From assembly GCA_015064135.1 (NCBI GenBank), contig SVSU01000007.1, positions 1 to 36,825 on the forward strand: a stretch of 36,825 nucleotides of DNA. Reading direction: 5' to 3'. Under the pieces are notes generated by a model, which saw only the letters and a list, made by a program, of their open reading frames with translations, was not told where the DNA came from and made no database searches. The position numbers were made by a program, and so were the translations under genes. Positions 26,778-34,825 of this stretch are shown here, in pieces. Source of the DNA: Oscillospiraceae bacterium (GTDB taxonomy: Bacteria > Bacillota > Clostridia > Oscillospirales > CAG-272). The number at the start of each line of letters is the position of its first letter. Position 1 is the stretch's first letter.

Positions 26778-27404
26778 ATGAGACGTAAAATTTCTTGCCT
26801 TCTTCTGGCTCTTCTCATGGCAGGTCAGGTTATGAGTGCTGTAAGCGTATCCGCTGAAACAGAAGAAAAGAGCATCACAGTAGAGCAGAGCGAAACAGTT
26901 GAGACAGTTCCCGCATTCTACTATGAGGGTCTGAGAGAACTGATCAGAACTAACGAAAAGGTTATCAGATCCTACAAGGCAGCATCCGTTGATCTTGACG
27001 ACGGCGACATCAAGGAGCTCATCAGAATCAACGAAGAGCTGGAAACCTATAAGACCGCAGCATTCGATCTCGGTGCTGAGGATATCAAGAATCTTATCAG
27101 AATTTTCGAGGAGCTGGAAACCTACAAGGCAGCGGCACTTGATCTTGGTGCTTCCGACCTCAAGAACCTGATCAGACTTAACGAAGAAATCGTAACATAC
27201 AAGACAGCGGCTGTTGATCTCGGTGCTGCTGACAAGAAGGATCTTATCAGAATCACCGAAAAGGAAGAAACCTTCAAGACAGAATCTCCCGACATGGGCG
27301 TTGAATCCATCACAAAGCTGGTTCGTCCCGGTGTGGTTGTTGTTGCAAAGATGAAGGTTGCCGGCACAAAGAAGATCAACCGTCCCATCTACGTTGTCAG
27401 ATAA
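26778..27404 (+). CDS. Small secreted 25-aa tandem-repeat protein
   Basis: Signal peptide and RBS GGAGG. Repeats YK(T/A)AA.DLGA.D.K.LIR..EELET, with exactly 25 aa per unit. Confidence 0.88.
   Translation: MRRKISCLLLALLMAGQVMSAVSVSAETEEKSITVEQSETVETVPAFYYEGLRELIRTNEKVIRSYKAASVDLDDGDIKELIRINEELETYKTAAFDLGAEDIKNLIRIFEELETYKAAALDLGASDLKNLIRLNEEIVTYKTAAVDLGAADKKDLIRITEKEETFKTESPDMGVESITKLVRPGVVVVAKMKVAGTKKINRPIYVVR
26898..27347 (+). repeat. In-frame 75-nt tandem repeats, four strong and two divergent
   Basis: Units begin at 26898 (divergent), 26973, 27048, 27123, 27198 and 27273 (divergent). Confidence 0.85.
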
Positions 27405-27424
27405 CAATACATAAAATCAAATAT

Positions 27425-27463
27425 AAAAAGTCATCGTAAGCAAAACGCTCGCGATGACTTTTT
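27425..27463. terminator. Bidirectional terminator between convergent genes
   Basis: AAAAAGTCATCG-taagcaaaacgctcg-CGATGACTTTTT. Confidence 0.88.
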
Positions 27464-27481
27464 GTGTTTGTTCAATGGGGG

Positions 27482-28711
27482 TTAGTCTGTGACGATCTTT
27501 CTCATTTCAAGGTAATAGCGCTTGCTTTCCGCCTCACCCATGGAGAAGGTCTTTCTGGGAAGTGCGCCGTGGGCTTCCACATAGGGGAACAGCTCGCTTT
27601 TATCCATGCCGTCGAATACAAATCCAACGGTGCCTGCAGCCCTTGCCAGTTCTCGTGTGGTGTTCTCGCCGTGGATGTAGTCGCACTTCACACCGGGATG
27701 CGCCTTTATGTAGTCGTCAATGAAATTCTGCAGTGTGCCCACAGTCAGAGCGTGAGAAGGGGTGGGGAAATGCAGAGCTTCTTCCTTTTCGCCTGCAACG
27801 AGGGTGATCTCCTGCGCACCCTTGCCTGCCGCGGTGATCTTGCCAAGCTCTGCGGCAACATCATCGGGGTCACAGTTCATCATGACGCGGTAGATGGGCT
27901 CAAACACGAGAGAGTCGTCGCCGAGGGCTGTGATCTCGCAGAGGGCATAGCGTGCAGGATGCTCCTTTGCCGCCTCGCCCAGTGCCGCCTTAACATTTTC
28001 GTAATGTGCCTTTGCCGCAGCCAGAGAGTGATTTCCGTCGCCCATTGCATAAACGACGCCTGAGGTGCTGTCTTCGTATGCAGCGATATTGGAGAGCAGT
28101 TCATTGAGAGCTTCGCCTTCAACACCCCAGCCGGCAATCCGTCCGCCGCCCTGCATCAGCTCAAAATCATAAAGAGGGGAGAGGGAGGACTTTTTTGCGC
28201 CGAGACCTCCGATTATATTTTGCTTGTCGTCAATGAGGATGAGAATGTGGGGCAGTTCAACCACCGCTTCGCTCCTTACCTTGCAGCGAGGGGGGATACG
28301 CTCGAGAACAGTGGCTTCCGTTGCGCGGACGGGGGAAGTGGAGCCGACGCTGTAATCGTATGCCTCAAGGTCGATCTTGCCCACCATGCCGTGACGGACG
28401 GTGCCGCCCGGGAGGGTACGCTCAATGTAGAGAATACCGTCGAAGGGCTTCATGTCAGCCTCGGAGAAGGCGTTCATGCTCTCGGTGATTTTTTTGCCGT
28501 GGAGCGCTTCCTTTTCGGTTTCAAGATATGCTTCGGGAAGGATGAAGTTGTATGCGGAGGGGGCATCGCCGATGATCTCCTCGCATTTCGCCCAGTAGGC
28601 AGGCTCGGAGGTGAACTGGTCGCAGGCAACTACCGCCCATTTGACAAGATCTGTTCCTTCCTTTGGAAGAAGGATTTTTGCACTTTTGAAAATCGTTGTT
28701 GTGTTAGTCAT
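27482..28711 (-). CDS. DUF1015 family protein
   Basis: VVACDQFTSEPAYW, YAMGDGNHSLAAAKAHYEN and the DUF1015 overall layout. Confidence 0.92.
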   Translation of the reverse strand: MTNTTTIFKSAKILLPKEGTDLVKWAVVACDQFTSEPAYWAKCEEIIGDAPSAYNFILPEAYLETEKEALHGKKITESMNAFSEADMKPFDGILYIERTLPGGTVRHGMVGKIDLEAYDYSVGSTSPVRATEATVLERIPPRCKVRSEAVVELPHILILIDDKQNIIGGLGAKKSSLSPLYDFELMQGGGRIAGWGVEGEALNELLSNIAAYEDSTSGVVYAMGDGNHSLAAAKAHYENVKAALGEAAKEHPARYALCEITALGDDSLVFEPIYRVMMNCDPDDVAAELGKITAAGKGAQEITLVAGEKEEALHFPTPSHALTVGTLQNFIDDYIKAHPGVKCDYIHGENTTRELARAAGTVGFVFDGMDKSELFPYVEAHGALPRKTFSMGEAESKRYYLEMRKIVTD

Positions 28712-28856
28712 ATAAACACCTCATTTGTGTTGGTATGGGTCAATTATATCCCGAAAAATGTGTCCTGTCAAGACTGCTGAGGGTTATTGCGAAAAAAAGG
28801 AATAAAATTGACGGATTTTTGCATGATTATACGGCGGATTCTGTAAAAAAATTGCA

Positions 28857-28885
28857 TTGACATTGTCTCCGCTTTTTCATATAAT
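28857..28885 (+). promoter_or_regulatory. Sigma-A promoter for the aspartate kinase gene
   Basis: TTGACA (28857-28862), 17-bp spacer, TATAAT (28880-28885). Confidence 0.8.
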
Positions 28886-28971
28886 ATTTATGATAGGTAA
28901 GGTGTACCTCTTGGATGGGTTTGTCAAGGTGCGCTTTCCATTATACAGATCATGATACAAAGAGGTTATAT

Positions 28972-30291
28972 ATGTCAATTAAGGTTGTGAAATTCGGCGG
29001 CAGCTCTCTTGCAGATGCCGAGCAGTTTAAAAAAGTTAGAGATATTATCACAGCGGATTCCGACCGCCGTTTCGTTGTTCCCTCCGCACCCGGCAAGCGT
29101 TTCTCGGGGGATACCAAGGTTACGGATATGCTTTACGAATGTTACAGCATGGCAAAGGAAGGCGCTGACATTGACGAGCATTTTGCAAAGGTTATCGAGA
29201 GATATAATCTGATCATTGAGGGGCTCGGGCTGGACTTTGACCTTTCCGACGAGTTCAATCATATCAAGTGGGCATTCATGCACCATGCAGGACGTGACTA
29301 TGCGGCGAGCCGCGGTGAATACCTGAACGGTCTCATTCTGGCGAAGTACATGGGATTTGATTTTATCGACCCTGCCCGTTATGTAAAGTTTGCGGACAAC
29401 GGCTCCTTCGACAGCGAGATCACAAACGAGCTTCTTTCCGCGGAACTGAAGAAGCATGAGTATGCCGTAATTCCCGGCTTCTACGGCGGTATGCCCAACG
29501 GTACCATCAAGACCTTCTCCCGCGGCGGAAGCGATATCACAGGTTCCATCGTTGCCCGTGCTGCGGAAGCGGATATTTACGAAAACTGGACAGATGTGAA
29601 CGGTTTCCTTATGGCAGACCCGAGAATTGTGGAGTCACCGAAGGAAATCAAGTACATTACCTACCGCGAGCTTCGTGAGCTTTCCTACATGGGCGCCTCC
29701 GTTCTTCACGAGGATGCCATATTCCCCGTTCGCGTGGCAGGTATTCCCATCAACATCAGAAACACAAACAATACCACAGCCCCCGGCACCATGATCGTTC
29801 CCCATACCGATGTATACGATGCGGACAGAGTGATCACAGGTATCGCAGGCAAGAAGGGATTCAGCGTTATTACCATCGAAAAGGCGATGATGAATGCGGA
29901 AAAGGGCTTCGGACGTAAGGTTCTTGAGGCGATCGAGAAGGAAAATCTCTCCTTCGAGCATCTTCCCTCGGGCATTGACACCATGTGCGTCGTGCTGAAC
30001 TCCGCCGAGGTGGCAAGCTGCCGCGAAAAGCTCATCGAGCGTATCACTCAGGCAGTGGCTCCCGACTCCATCACCATTGACGACGGACTCGCACTTGTGG
30101 CGGTAGTTGGCCGCGCCATGGTAAAGGCAAAGGGAACCGCATCCCGTGTATTCAAGGCGGTTGCGGAATGCGACATCAACATTCGCATGATCGACCAGGG
30201 TTCCTCTGAGCTTAACATCATCCTCGGTGTGGACGAGAGCGATTTTGAGAAGGCGATGCGTGCGATCTACGGAGAGTTTATCTCCGCGTAA
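28972..30291 (+). CDS. Aspartate kinase
   Basis: VKFGGSSLADAEQFKKV, the FSRGGSDITGSIVARAA motif and C-terminal ACT-like regions. RBS AGAGG and ATG at 28972. Confidence 0.95.
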   Translation: MSIKVVKFGGSSLADAEQFKKVRDIITADSDRRFVVPSAPGKRFSGDTKVTDMLYECYSMAKEGADIDEHFAKVIERYNLIIEGLGLDFDLSDEFNHIKWAFMHHAGRDYAASRGEYLNGLILAKYMGFDFIDPARYVKFADNGSFDSEITNELLSAELKKHEYAVIPGFYGGMPNGTIKTFSRGGSDITGSIVARAAEADIYENWTDVNGFLMADPRIVESPKEIKYITYRELRELSYMGASVLHEDAIFPVRVAGIPINIRNTNNTTAPGTMIVPHTDVYDADRVITGIAGKKGFSVITIEKAMMNAEKGFGRKVLEAIEKENLSFEHLPSGIDTMCVVLNSAEVASCREKLIERITQAVAPDSITIDDGLALVAVVGRAMVKAKGTASRVFKAVAECDINIRMIDQGSSELNIILGVDESDFEKAMRAIYGEFISA

Positions 30292-30321
30292 GGGGACACA
30301 GCCCCTCCTTCAATAAAAAAG

Positions 30322-30356
30322 AAAAAGAGCTGCTGTGTTTTCGGCAGCTCTTTCAT
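30322..30356. terminator. Bidirectional terminator between convergent genes
   Basis: AAAGAGCTGC-tgtgttttcg-GCAGCTCTTT. Confidence 0.85.
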
Positions 30357-30360
30357 TGTT

Positions 30361-30702
30361 TTAGCCGAGAAGATGTGCAGGCAGTGTTTCTCCGCCGAGA
30401 ATATGGAAATGGAGATGGAACACGGTCTGACCGGCATCGGGGCCGCAGTTTGAGATGACGCGGTATCCGTTTGTTACCCCTGCTTCAGCGGCGATTGCGG
30501 GAATCTTTTCAAAGATCTTCGCCACAACGGCACTGTTTTCGGGGGTGATCTTATCCATGGATTCGATATGCTCCTTCGGGATCACGAGTACATGAACGGG
30601 GGCTTCGGGATTGATGTCGCGGAAGGCATACATACTCTCGTCCTCGTAAACCTTTGTTGAGGGGATCTCCCCTTTGATGATTTTGCAGAAAATGCAGTCC
30701 AT
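30361..30702 (-). CDS. HIT family (histidine triad) protein
   Basis: MDCIFCKIIKGEIPSTKVYEDE, PVHVLVIPKEHI and HLHFHILGG. Confidence 0.95.
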   Translation of the reverse strand: MDCIFCKIIKGEIPSTKVYEDESMYAFRDINPEAPVHVLVIPKEHIESMDKITPENSAVVAKIFEKIPAIAAEAGVTNGYRVISNCGPDAGQTVFHLHFHILGGETLPAHLLG

Positions 30703-30778
30703 AGCAGACCTCCTGTATATTCTATTTGTGTTTTCAGCAATATTATTTTAGCATATATTCTACGAAAAATCAAGGATT

Positions 30779-31618
30779 GTGAAAATGTATAAAGTATTTG
30801 ATATTCACACGCACACCTACCCTGAAGCCATCAGCGAGAAGGCGGTGGTCAATCTCGGTAATTTCTATAATTTTGTTCCGCAGGGAAAGGGGACATATGC
30901 CCATCTTGAAAGTCAGGCGGAGGCAAACGGTGTGAAGGGATATCTCCTTTTCTCCGTTGCGACAAACGCTCATCAGGTTGAAAAGGTGAACACCTCCATC
31001 GCGAGCCTTGCCGAGCTGTCCCGTTCTCACGGATTTCTCACCGTTGGCTTTGCGGGGATGCACCAGGATTTTCCCGATATGGAGGGGGAGATGGAGCGTT
31101 CCTTTGAGATGGGGCTCCGAGGTGTGAAGATCCATCCCGACATTCAGGAGGTGAACATCGACGATCCCCGTATGCTGAAGCTTTACGAGATCGTGGAGGG
31201 TCGCTGCCCGGTATACTTCCATATTGGGGACGACAGACCGCAGTATCGCTTTTCGGAGGCATGGCGCTTGAGAAAGGTGCTTGATATGTTTCCGAAATTA
31301 GAGGTTGTGGCGGCACATCTCGGCGGCTACAAGGCGTGGGAGGATGCCATTGAGCATCTGGCGGGCCACGAGCGAGTGTGGTATGACACATCAAGCGCGC
31401 TCTGGGCAATGACGCCCGAGTATGCGGATTATGTGGTGGGCAAGTTGGGGACGGAGCACGTCATGTTCGGCACCGACTACCCTGTCATGAACACTCCCGA
31501 GGAGATGGAGCGCCTTTTTAAGCTGACTCTGACGGAGCAGCAAAGGGAGGACATTCTCTTTAATAATGCCGTCCGTTTTCTGCATCTTGAAGAAGCGGCG
31601 AAAGAGTTGGGATTGTGA
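30779..31618 (+). CDS. Amidohydrolase family protein
   Basis: FDIHTHTYP, GLRGVKIHPDIQ, VVAAHLGG and MFGTDYPVM. Confidence 0.92.
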   Translation: MKMYKVFDIHTHTYPEAISEKAVVNLGNFYNFVPQGKGTYAHLESQAEANGVKGYLLFSVATNAHQVEKVNTSIASLAELSRSHGFLTVGFAGMHQDFPDMEGEMERSFEMGLRGVKIHPDIQEVNIDDPRMLKLYEIVEGRCPVYFHIGDDRPQYRFSEAWRLRKVLDMFPKLEVVAAHLGGYKAWEDAIEHLAGHERVWYDTSSALWAMTPEYADYVVGKLGTEHVMFGTDYPVMNTPEEMERLFKLTLTEQQREDILFNNAVRFLHLEEAAKELGL

Positions 31619-32685
31619 TGGGTAGATATGAAGAAAGCCTGTGGGATGTGCTGTCCCGTGAGAAGCGGCCCATATTTCTCTACGGTACGGGCAACGGCGG
31701 CGACAAGATCATTGCTGCTCTTGAGAAGTACGGTGTAAAGCTCAGCGGTGTGTTTGCTTCCGACGGATTTGTGCGAAGCCGCACTTTTCACGATATGCCT
31801 GTGCGCGCATACAGCGAGGTAACGGCGGAATACGGGGACGACATTGTGATTCTGCTTGCATTCGGGACCACTATTCCCGAGGTGAGGGAGTTTATCGAGC
31901 AGCTTGACCGCAGGCACACTCTCTTTATCCCCGATGTGCCGCTGTACGGCGGAGAATTGTTTGATGGAGCACATTTTGCCTCCTGTGCCGACCGTTTGGA
32001 AAAGGTCAGAGAGCTGTTGTGGGACGAGGTGTCGAAGGGGATTTTTGATGATGCGGTGAATTTCAGGCTCAGCGGAAAATACCGATATCTCCAAAACGGC
32101 GATGACAATGTGACGGTACTCAGAGAGGTGTTTTCGGGGCAGGAGATCAATACGGTCGTTGACGGCGGCGCCTTCAAGGGGGACAGTGCGGCGGAGTTTA
32201 TTTCCGCCCTTTCGCCGAGGAAGATCATTGCCGTGGAAGCGGATGCGAAAACCTTCGGAAAGCTGTCTGCCTATGCGGAGAGTGTAACGGAATGTTGTGT
32301 GATGCCCGTGAATGCGGCGCTGTGGGATGAAAACAGTGAGATGACATATGTTTCCTCAGCCAGCCGAGGCTCGGGGGAATCGGGGCGCAATCGTCGTGCA
32401 AAGGAAGTGACGGTGCTCTGCCGCACTGTGGACGAGATCGCAGGCGACGAGGCAGTGGATCTCATCAAACTGGATGTGGAGGGTGCGGAAGCGCGTGCCA
32501 TTGACGGTGCGGAGAGGGTTATTCTGCGTGATAGACCCAACCTTGCGGTGTCGCTCTATCATCGGACGGATGATATTATGGCACTTGTTGAGCGAGTGCA
32601 TGGGCTTTTGCCGGAGCACAGGATGATGATGAGGCGCGCGGATTGCATACCGTTTTGGGATTTGACCCTTTACGCAGTGAGATGA
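31615..32685 (+). CDS. FkbM family methyltransferase
   Basis: VVDGGAFKGDSAAEF, KIIAVEADAKTF, VDLIKLDVEGAEARAIDGA. Overlaps the upstream amidohydrolase gene. Confidence 0.9.
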   Translation: MMGRYEESLWDVLSREKRPIFLYGTGNGGDKIIAALEKYGVKLSGVFASDGFVRSRTFHDMPVRAYSEVTAEYGDDIVILLAFGTTIPEVREFIEQLDRRHTLFIPDVPLYGGELFDGAHFASCADRLEKVRELLWDEVSKGIFDDAVNFRLSGKYRYLQNGDDNVTVLREVFSGQEINTVVDGGAFKGDSAAEFISALSPRKIIAVEADAKTFGKLSAYAESVTECCVMPVNAALWDENSEMTYVSSASRGSGESGRNRRAKEVTVLCRTVDEIAGDEAVDLIKLDVEGAEARAIDGAERVILRDRPNLAVSLYHRTDDIMALVERVHGLLPEHRMMMRRADCIPFWDLTLYAVR

Positions 32686-32690
32686 TGTGG

Positions 32691-32735
32691 GCGATGGTTT
32701 TCTTTTTCTGGGGAAACCATCGCTTGTGTTTTTTG
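32691..32735 (+). terminator. Rho-independent terminator after the FkbM methyltransferase gene
   Basis: GCGATGGTTT (32691-32700) / AAACCATCGC (32714-32723) followed by a T-rich tract. Confidence 0.8.
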
Positions 32736-32782
32736 GCACCGCTGCTGTGTATTACAGTAACGCTCCAAAAATAAAAGCCCCA

Positions 32783-32873
32783 CTTTCGCTATATCACTGT
32801 AATTTAAAGTACAGATTATGCGAAAGCCAACAAACGAATTAAAGTCAATACGTCTGTATAAACACTTTGTTGG
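32783..32873. repeat. Two abutting hairpins in the intergenic region before the MarR-family gene
   Basis: CTTTCGC(32783-32789)..CTGTA(32797-32801)/TACAG(32810-32814)..GCGAAAG(32820-32826), then CCAACAAA(32827-32834)/TTTGTTGG(32866-32873). Confidence 0.75.
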
Positions 32874-32923
32874 TTAAAGCAAAAAAAACGATAAACAAAA
32901 GGTTTACACAGACCCCATTTTCA

Positions 32924-32981
32924 TTGACAAAACATTTCACATATGATATAATTATACCATCATCACAATTATGAAATGTTT
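32924..32981 (+). promoter_or_regulatory. Promoter and probable MarR-family operator
   Basis: TTGACA (32924-32929), 17-bp spacer, TATAAT (32947-32952). Inverted repeat AAACATTTCA (32930-32939) / TGAAATGTTT (32972-32981). Confidence 0.8.
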
Positions 32982-33012
32982 ACTGTTTCGATGTGTACTA
33001 ACGGAGGTCGGA

Positions 33013-33492
33013 ATGAACGAGAAAAACGATGTGGAGATCGCCCGGAAGTTTCTTGATTTCATGGTGGATTATTACGCGTTGATGCGCCGCCATACGGGTG
33101 AGACCACGGAATATAAGCGAAATTCCCACGGGTTTTCCATGCTGTATGCCCTGCGTGGGTATCGGAATCAATCCATAACCATGACAAAATTCGCCTATGA
33201 AATGGGTATTACCAAACAGCAGCTGACTAAACTGGTCAACGACCTTGAGGAAAAGGGCTATGTGGAACGTTCGCTTAATAAGGAAAATCGCCGTCAGGTG
33301 TATATTTCCATTACGGATGAAGGCGTCATTCACCTTGAAAAGATGATAGGTGAGCTTGCACACGAAACCTTGATTACCCTCTCCGCGTTTACTGACGAGG
33401 AGAAGGAGCGAATTTACAGCTGTTCCGCCGAGCTTTCCGAACTGTTCCGCAAGGATGCGGAGATTTTCAAAAAGAAATACGAAACTAAGTGA
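33013..33492 (+). CDS. MarR family transcriptional regulator
   Basis: Winged-helix ITMTKFAYEMGITKQQLTKLVNDLEEKGYVERSLNKENRRQVYISITDEG. RBS GGAGG precedes MNEKN. Confidence 0.92.
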   Translation: MNEKNDVEIARKFLDFMVDYYALMRRHTGETTEYKRNSHGFSMLYALRGYRNQSITMTKFAYEMGITKQQLTKLVNDLEEKGYVERSLNKENRRQVYISITDEGVIHLEKMIGELAHETLITLSAFTDEEKERIYSCSAELSELFRKDAEIFKKKYETK

Positions 33493-33514
33493 TTTTTACC
33501 GGATTGTCAAAACG

Positions 33515-34186
33515 ATGAAAAGAACAAAACTCAGAGAACGGATCCTTCCCCCATATACAAAGGGTGAGGAGATCGCCAATATGGTTACGCACATTGTAGG
33601 AGCCGCATTCGGTGTTGCCTATCTGACTCTGTGCGTTGTGTTTGCCGCACTTCACGGAAATGTAATGGGTGTGGTGGGGTCCTCAATTTACGGGGCATCG
33701 GTGGTCATCCTGTTTACCATGTCCAGCGTGTATCACGGTCTGGTTCCGCCAACCGCAAAAAAGGTCCTGCAGGTGCTTGACCACTGCACCATTTATTTCA
33801 TGATCGCGGGAACCTATACGCCCATCACCCTCTGCTCTCTCCGCGCACAGAATACAGCTCTCGGCTGGACGGTGTTCGGGGTGGTATGGGGAGTTTGCGC
33901 CCTTGCCGTTACGCTGACTGCCATTGATCTGAAGAAGTACAGCAAATTTTCCATGGTCTGCTATATTGCAATGGGGTGGTGTATCGTTTTCAGCGCGAAG
34001 CCTACCTTTGACGCACTGACGCTTCCCGGAATCGTATTCCTTCTTGTAGGCGGCATTCTCTACACCATAGGCGCGATATTGTACGGGATTGGCAAGAAGC
34101 GGAAGTATGTGCACACTGTTTTCCATGTGTTTGTTGTTCTCGCCAGCCTGATGCATTTTTTCTGCATTTTCTTTTATGTCATTTAA
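33515..34186 (+). CDS. Hemolysin III / PAQR family membrane protein
   Basis: EEIANMVTHIVGAAFG, MSSVYHGL, LDHCTIYFMIAGTYTPI and the C-terminal H..FHVFVVLASLMHF. Confidence 0.95.
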   Translation: MKRTKLRERILPPYTKGEEIANMVTHIVGAAFGVAYLTLCVVFAALHGNVMGVVGSSIYGASVVILFTMSSVYHGLVPPTAKKVLQVLDHCTIYFMIAGTYTPITLCSLRAQNTALGWTVFGVVWGVCALAVTLTAIDLKKYSKFSMVCYIAMGWCIVFSAKPTFDALTLPGIVFLLVGGILYTIGAILYGIGKKRKYVHTVFHVFVVLASLMHFFCIFFYVI

Positions 34187-34664
34187 GTGTGTTAAACGCA
34201 TCCCTCCCATTCCGAAAAATGAGAAGCAGCGGATGCTTTGGAGTGAAGCGGCGAAGGAAGCGGAGCTTCGCCTGCACCTTGGAGAGTGTATGACGGATGA
34301 GCAGGCAATAAGGAGGCTTGTGCTTTGGCAGCAGTGGGCAGAACCTGACGAAACCGCCCACATTTTCCTCGCTGATCGAAAGGGATTCTTTTTGAAAAGA
34401 TTTTGCATCTACGGCAATGGAGTAAGGATGCGTGAATCCTATGTGTGTTATTTGAAATCCGAGATCTCAAATCTGGAGGCTGCCTATTTCTTCGCGGTTC
34501 ATAATCATGCGGACAAAAATACGGATCCGTCGCCGGATGATATTCTTCTGACTGCCGCTATTGAATCTTTGACAAAGTGGCTTCTTTCCGGAAACACAGA
34601 ATTTCTTGGGCACTATATCACAAACGGTTTCAAAGTGATAAAGATAGACAGTGTGCTCGGCTGA
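34176..34664 (+). CDS. Divergent RadC-like (JAB/JAMM) protein
   Basis: FFAVHNHADKNTDPSPDDILLTAAIESLTKWLLSGNTEFLGHYITNGF resembles RadC HNHPSGDPTPS..D..LT..L. Overlaps the hemolysin III gene end. Confidence 0.75.
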   Translation: MSFKCVKRIPPIPKNEKQRMLWSEAAKEAELRLHLGECMTDEQAIRRLVLWQQWAEPDETAHIFLADRKGFFLKRFCIYGNGVRMRESYVCYLKSEISNLEAAYFFAVHNHADKNTDPSPDDILLTAAIESLTKWLLSGNTEFLGHYITNGFKVIKIDSVLG

Positions 34665-34699
34665 GCAGCTCGACTGAGCAACTCTGCTGAGCAGACAAA
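34661..34699 (+). repeat. Three tandem 13-bp units starting at the stop codon of the RadC-like gene
   Basis: CTGAGCAGCTCGA / CTGAGCAACTCTG / CTGAGCAGACAAA. Confidence 0.75.
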
Positions 34700-34713
34700 A
34701 TCGTATTTTCAGA

Positions 34714-34743
34714 GGAACTTTTTTCGGAAGGTTCCTTTTTTTT
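34714..34743 (+). terminator. Rho-independent terminator
   Basis: AGGAAC...GTTCCT followed by TTTTTTT. Confidence 0.85.
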
Positions 34744-34825
34744 GTGTTTTTTGAAAAATGTGTTGAAACAAAATGGATAAAATGGTATAATTTTATATAA
34801 TGTAAAATAAAGGTAAGGTGAAATC

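Noticed and set aside
26898-27347. 75-nt repeats considered as a possible CRISPR or non-coding array
   Set aside because: Units are contiguous, in frame and diverge mainly at amino-acid-tolerant positions, with no spacers; this is a protein repeat.
28886-28971. Possible riboswitch leader upstream of aspartate kinase (lysine type)
   Set aside because: The leader is only about 85 nt and lacks the size and hairpin organisation of a lysine riboswitch.
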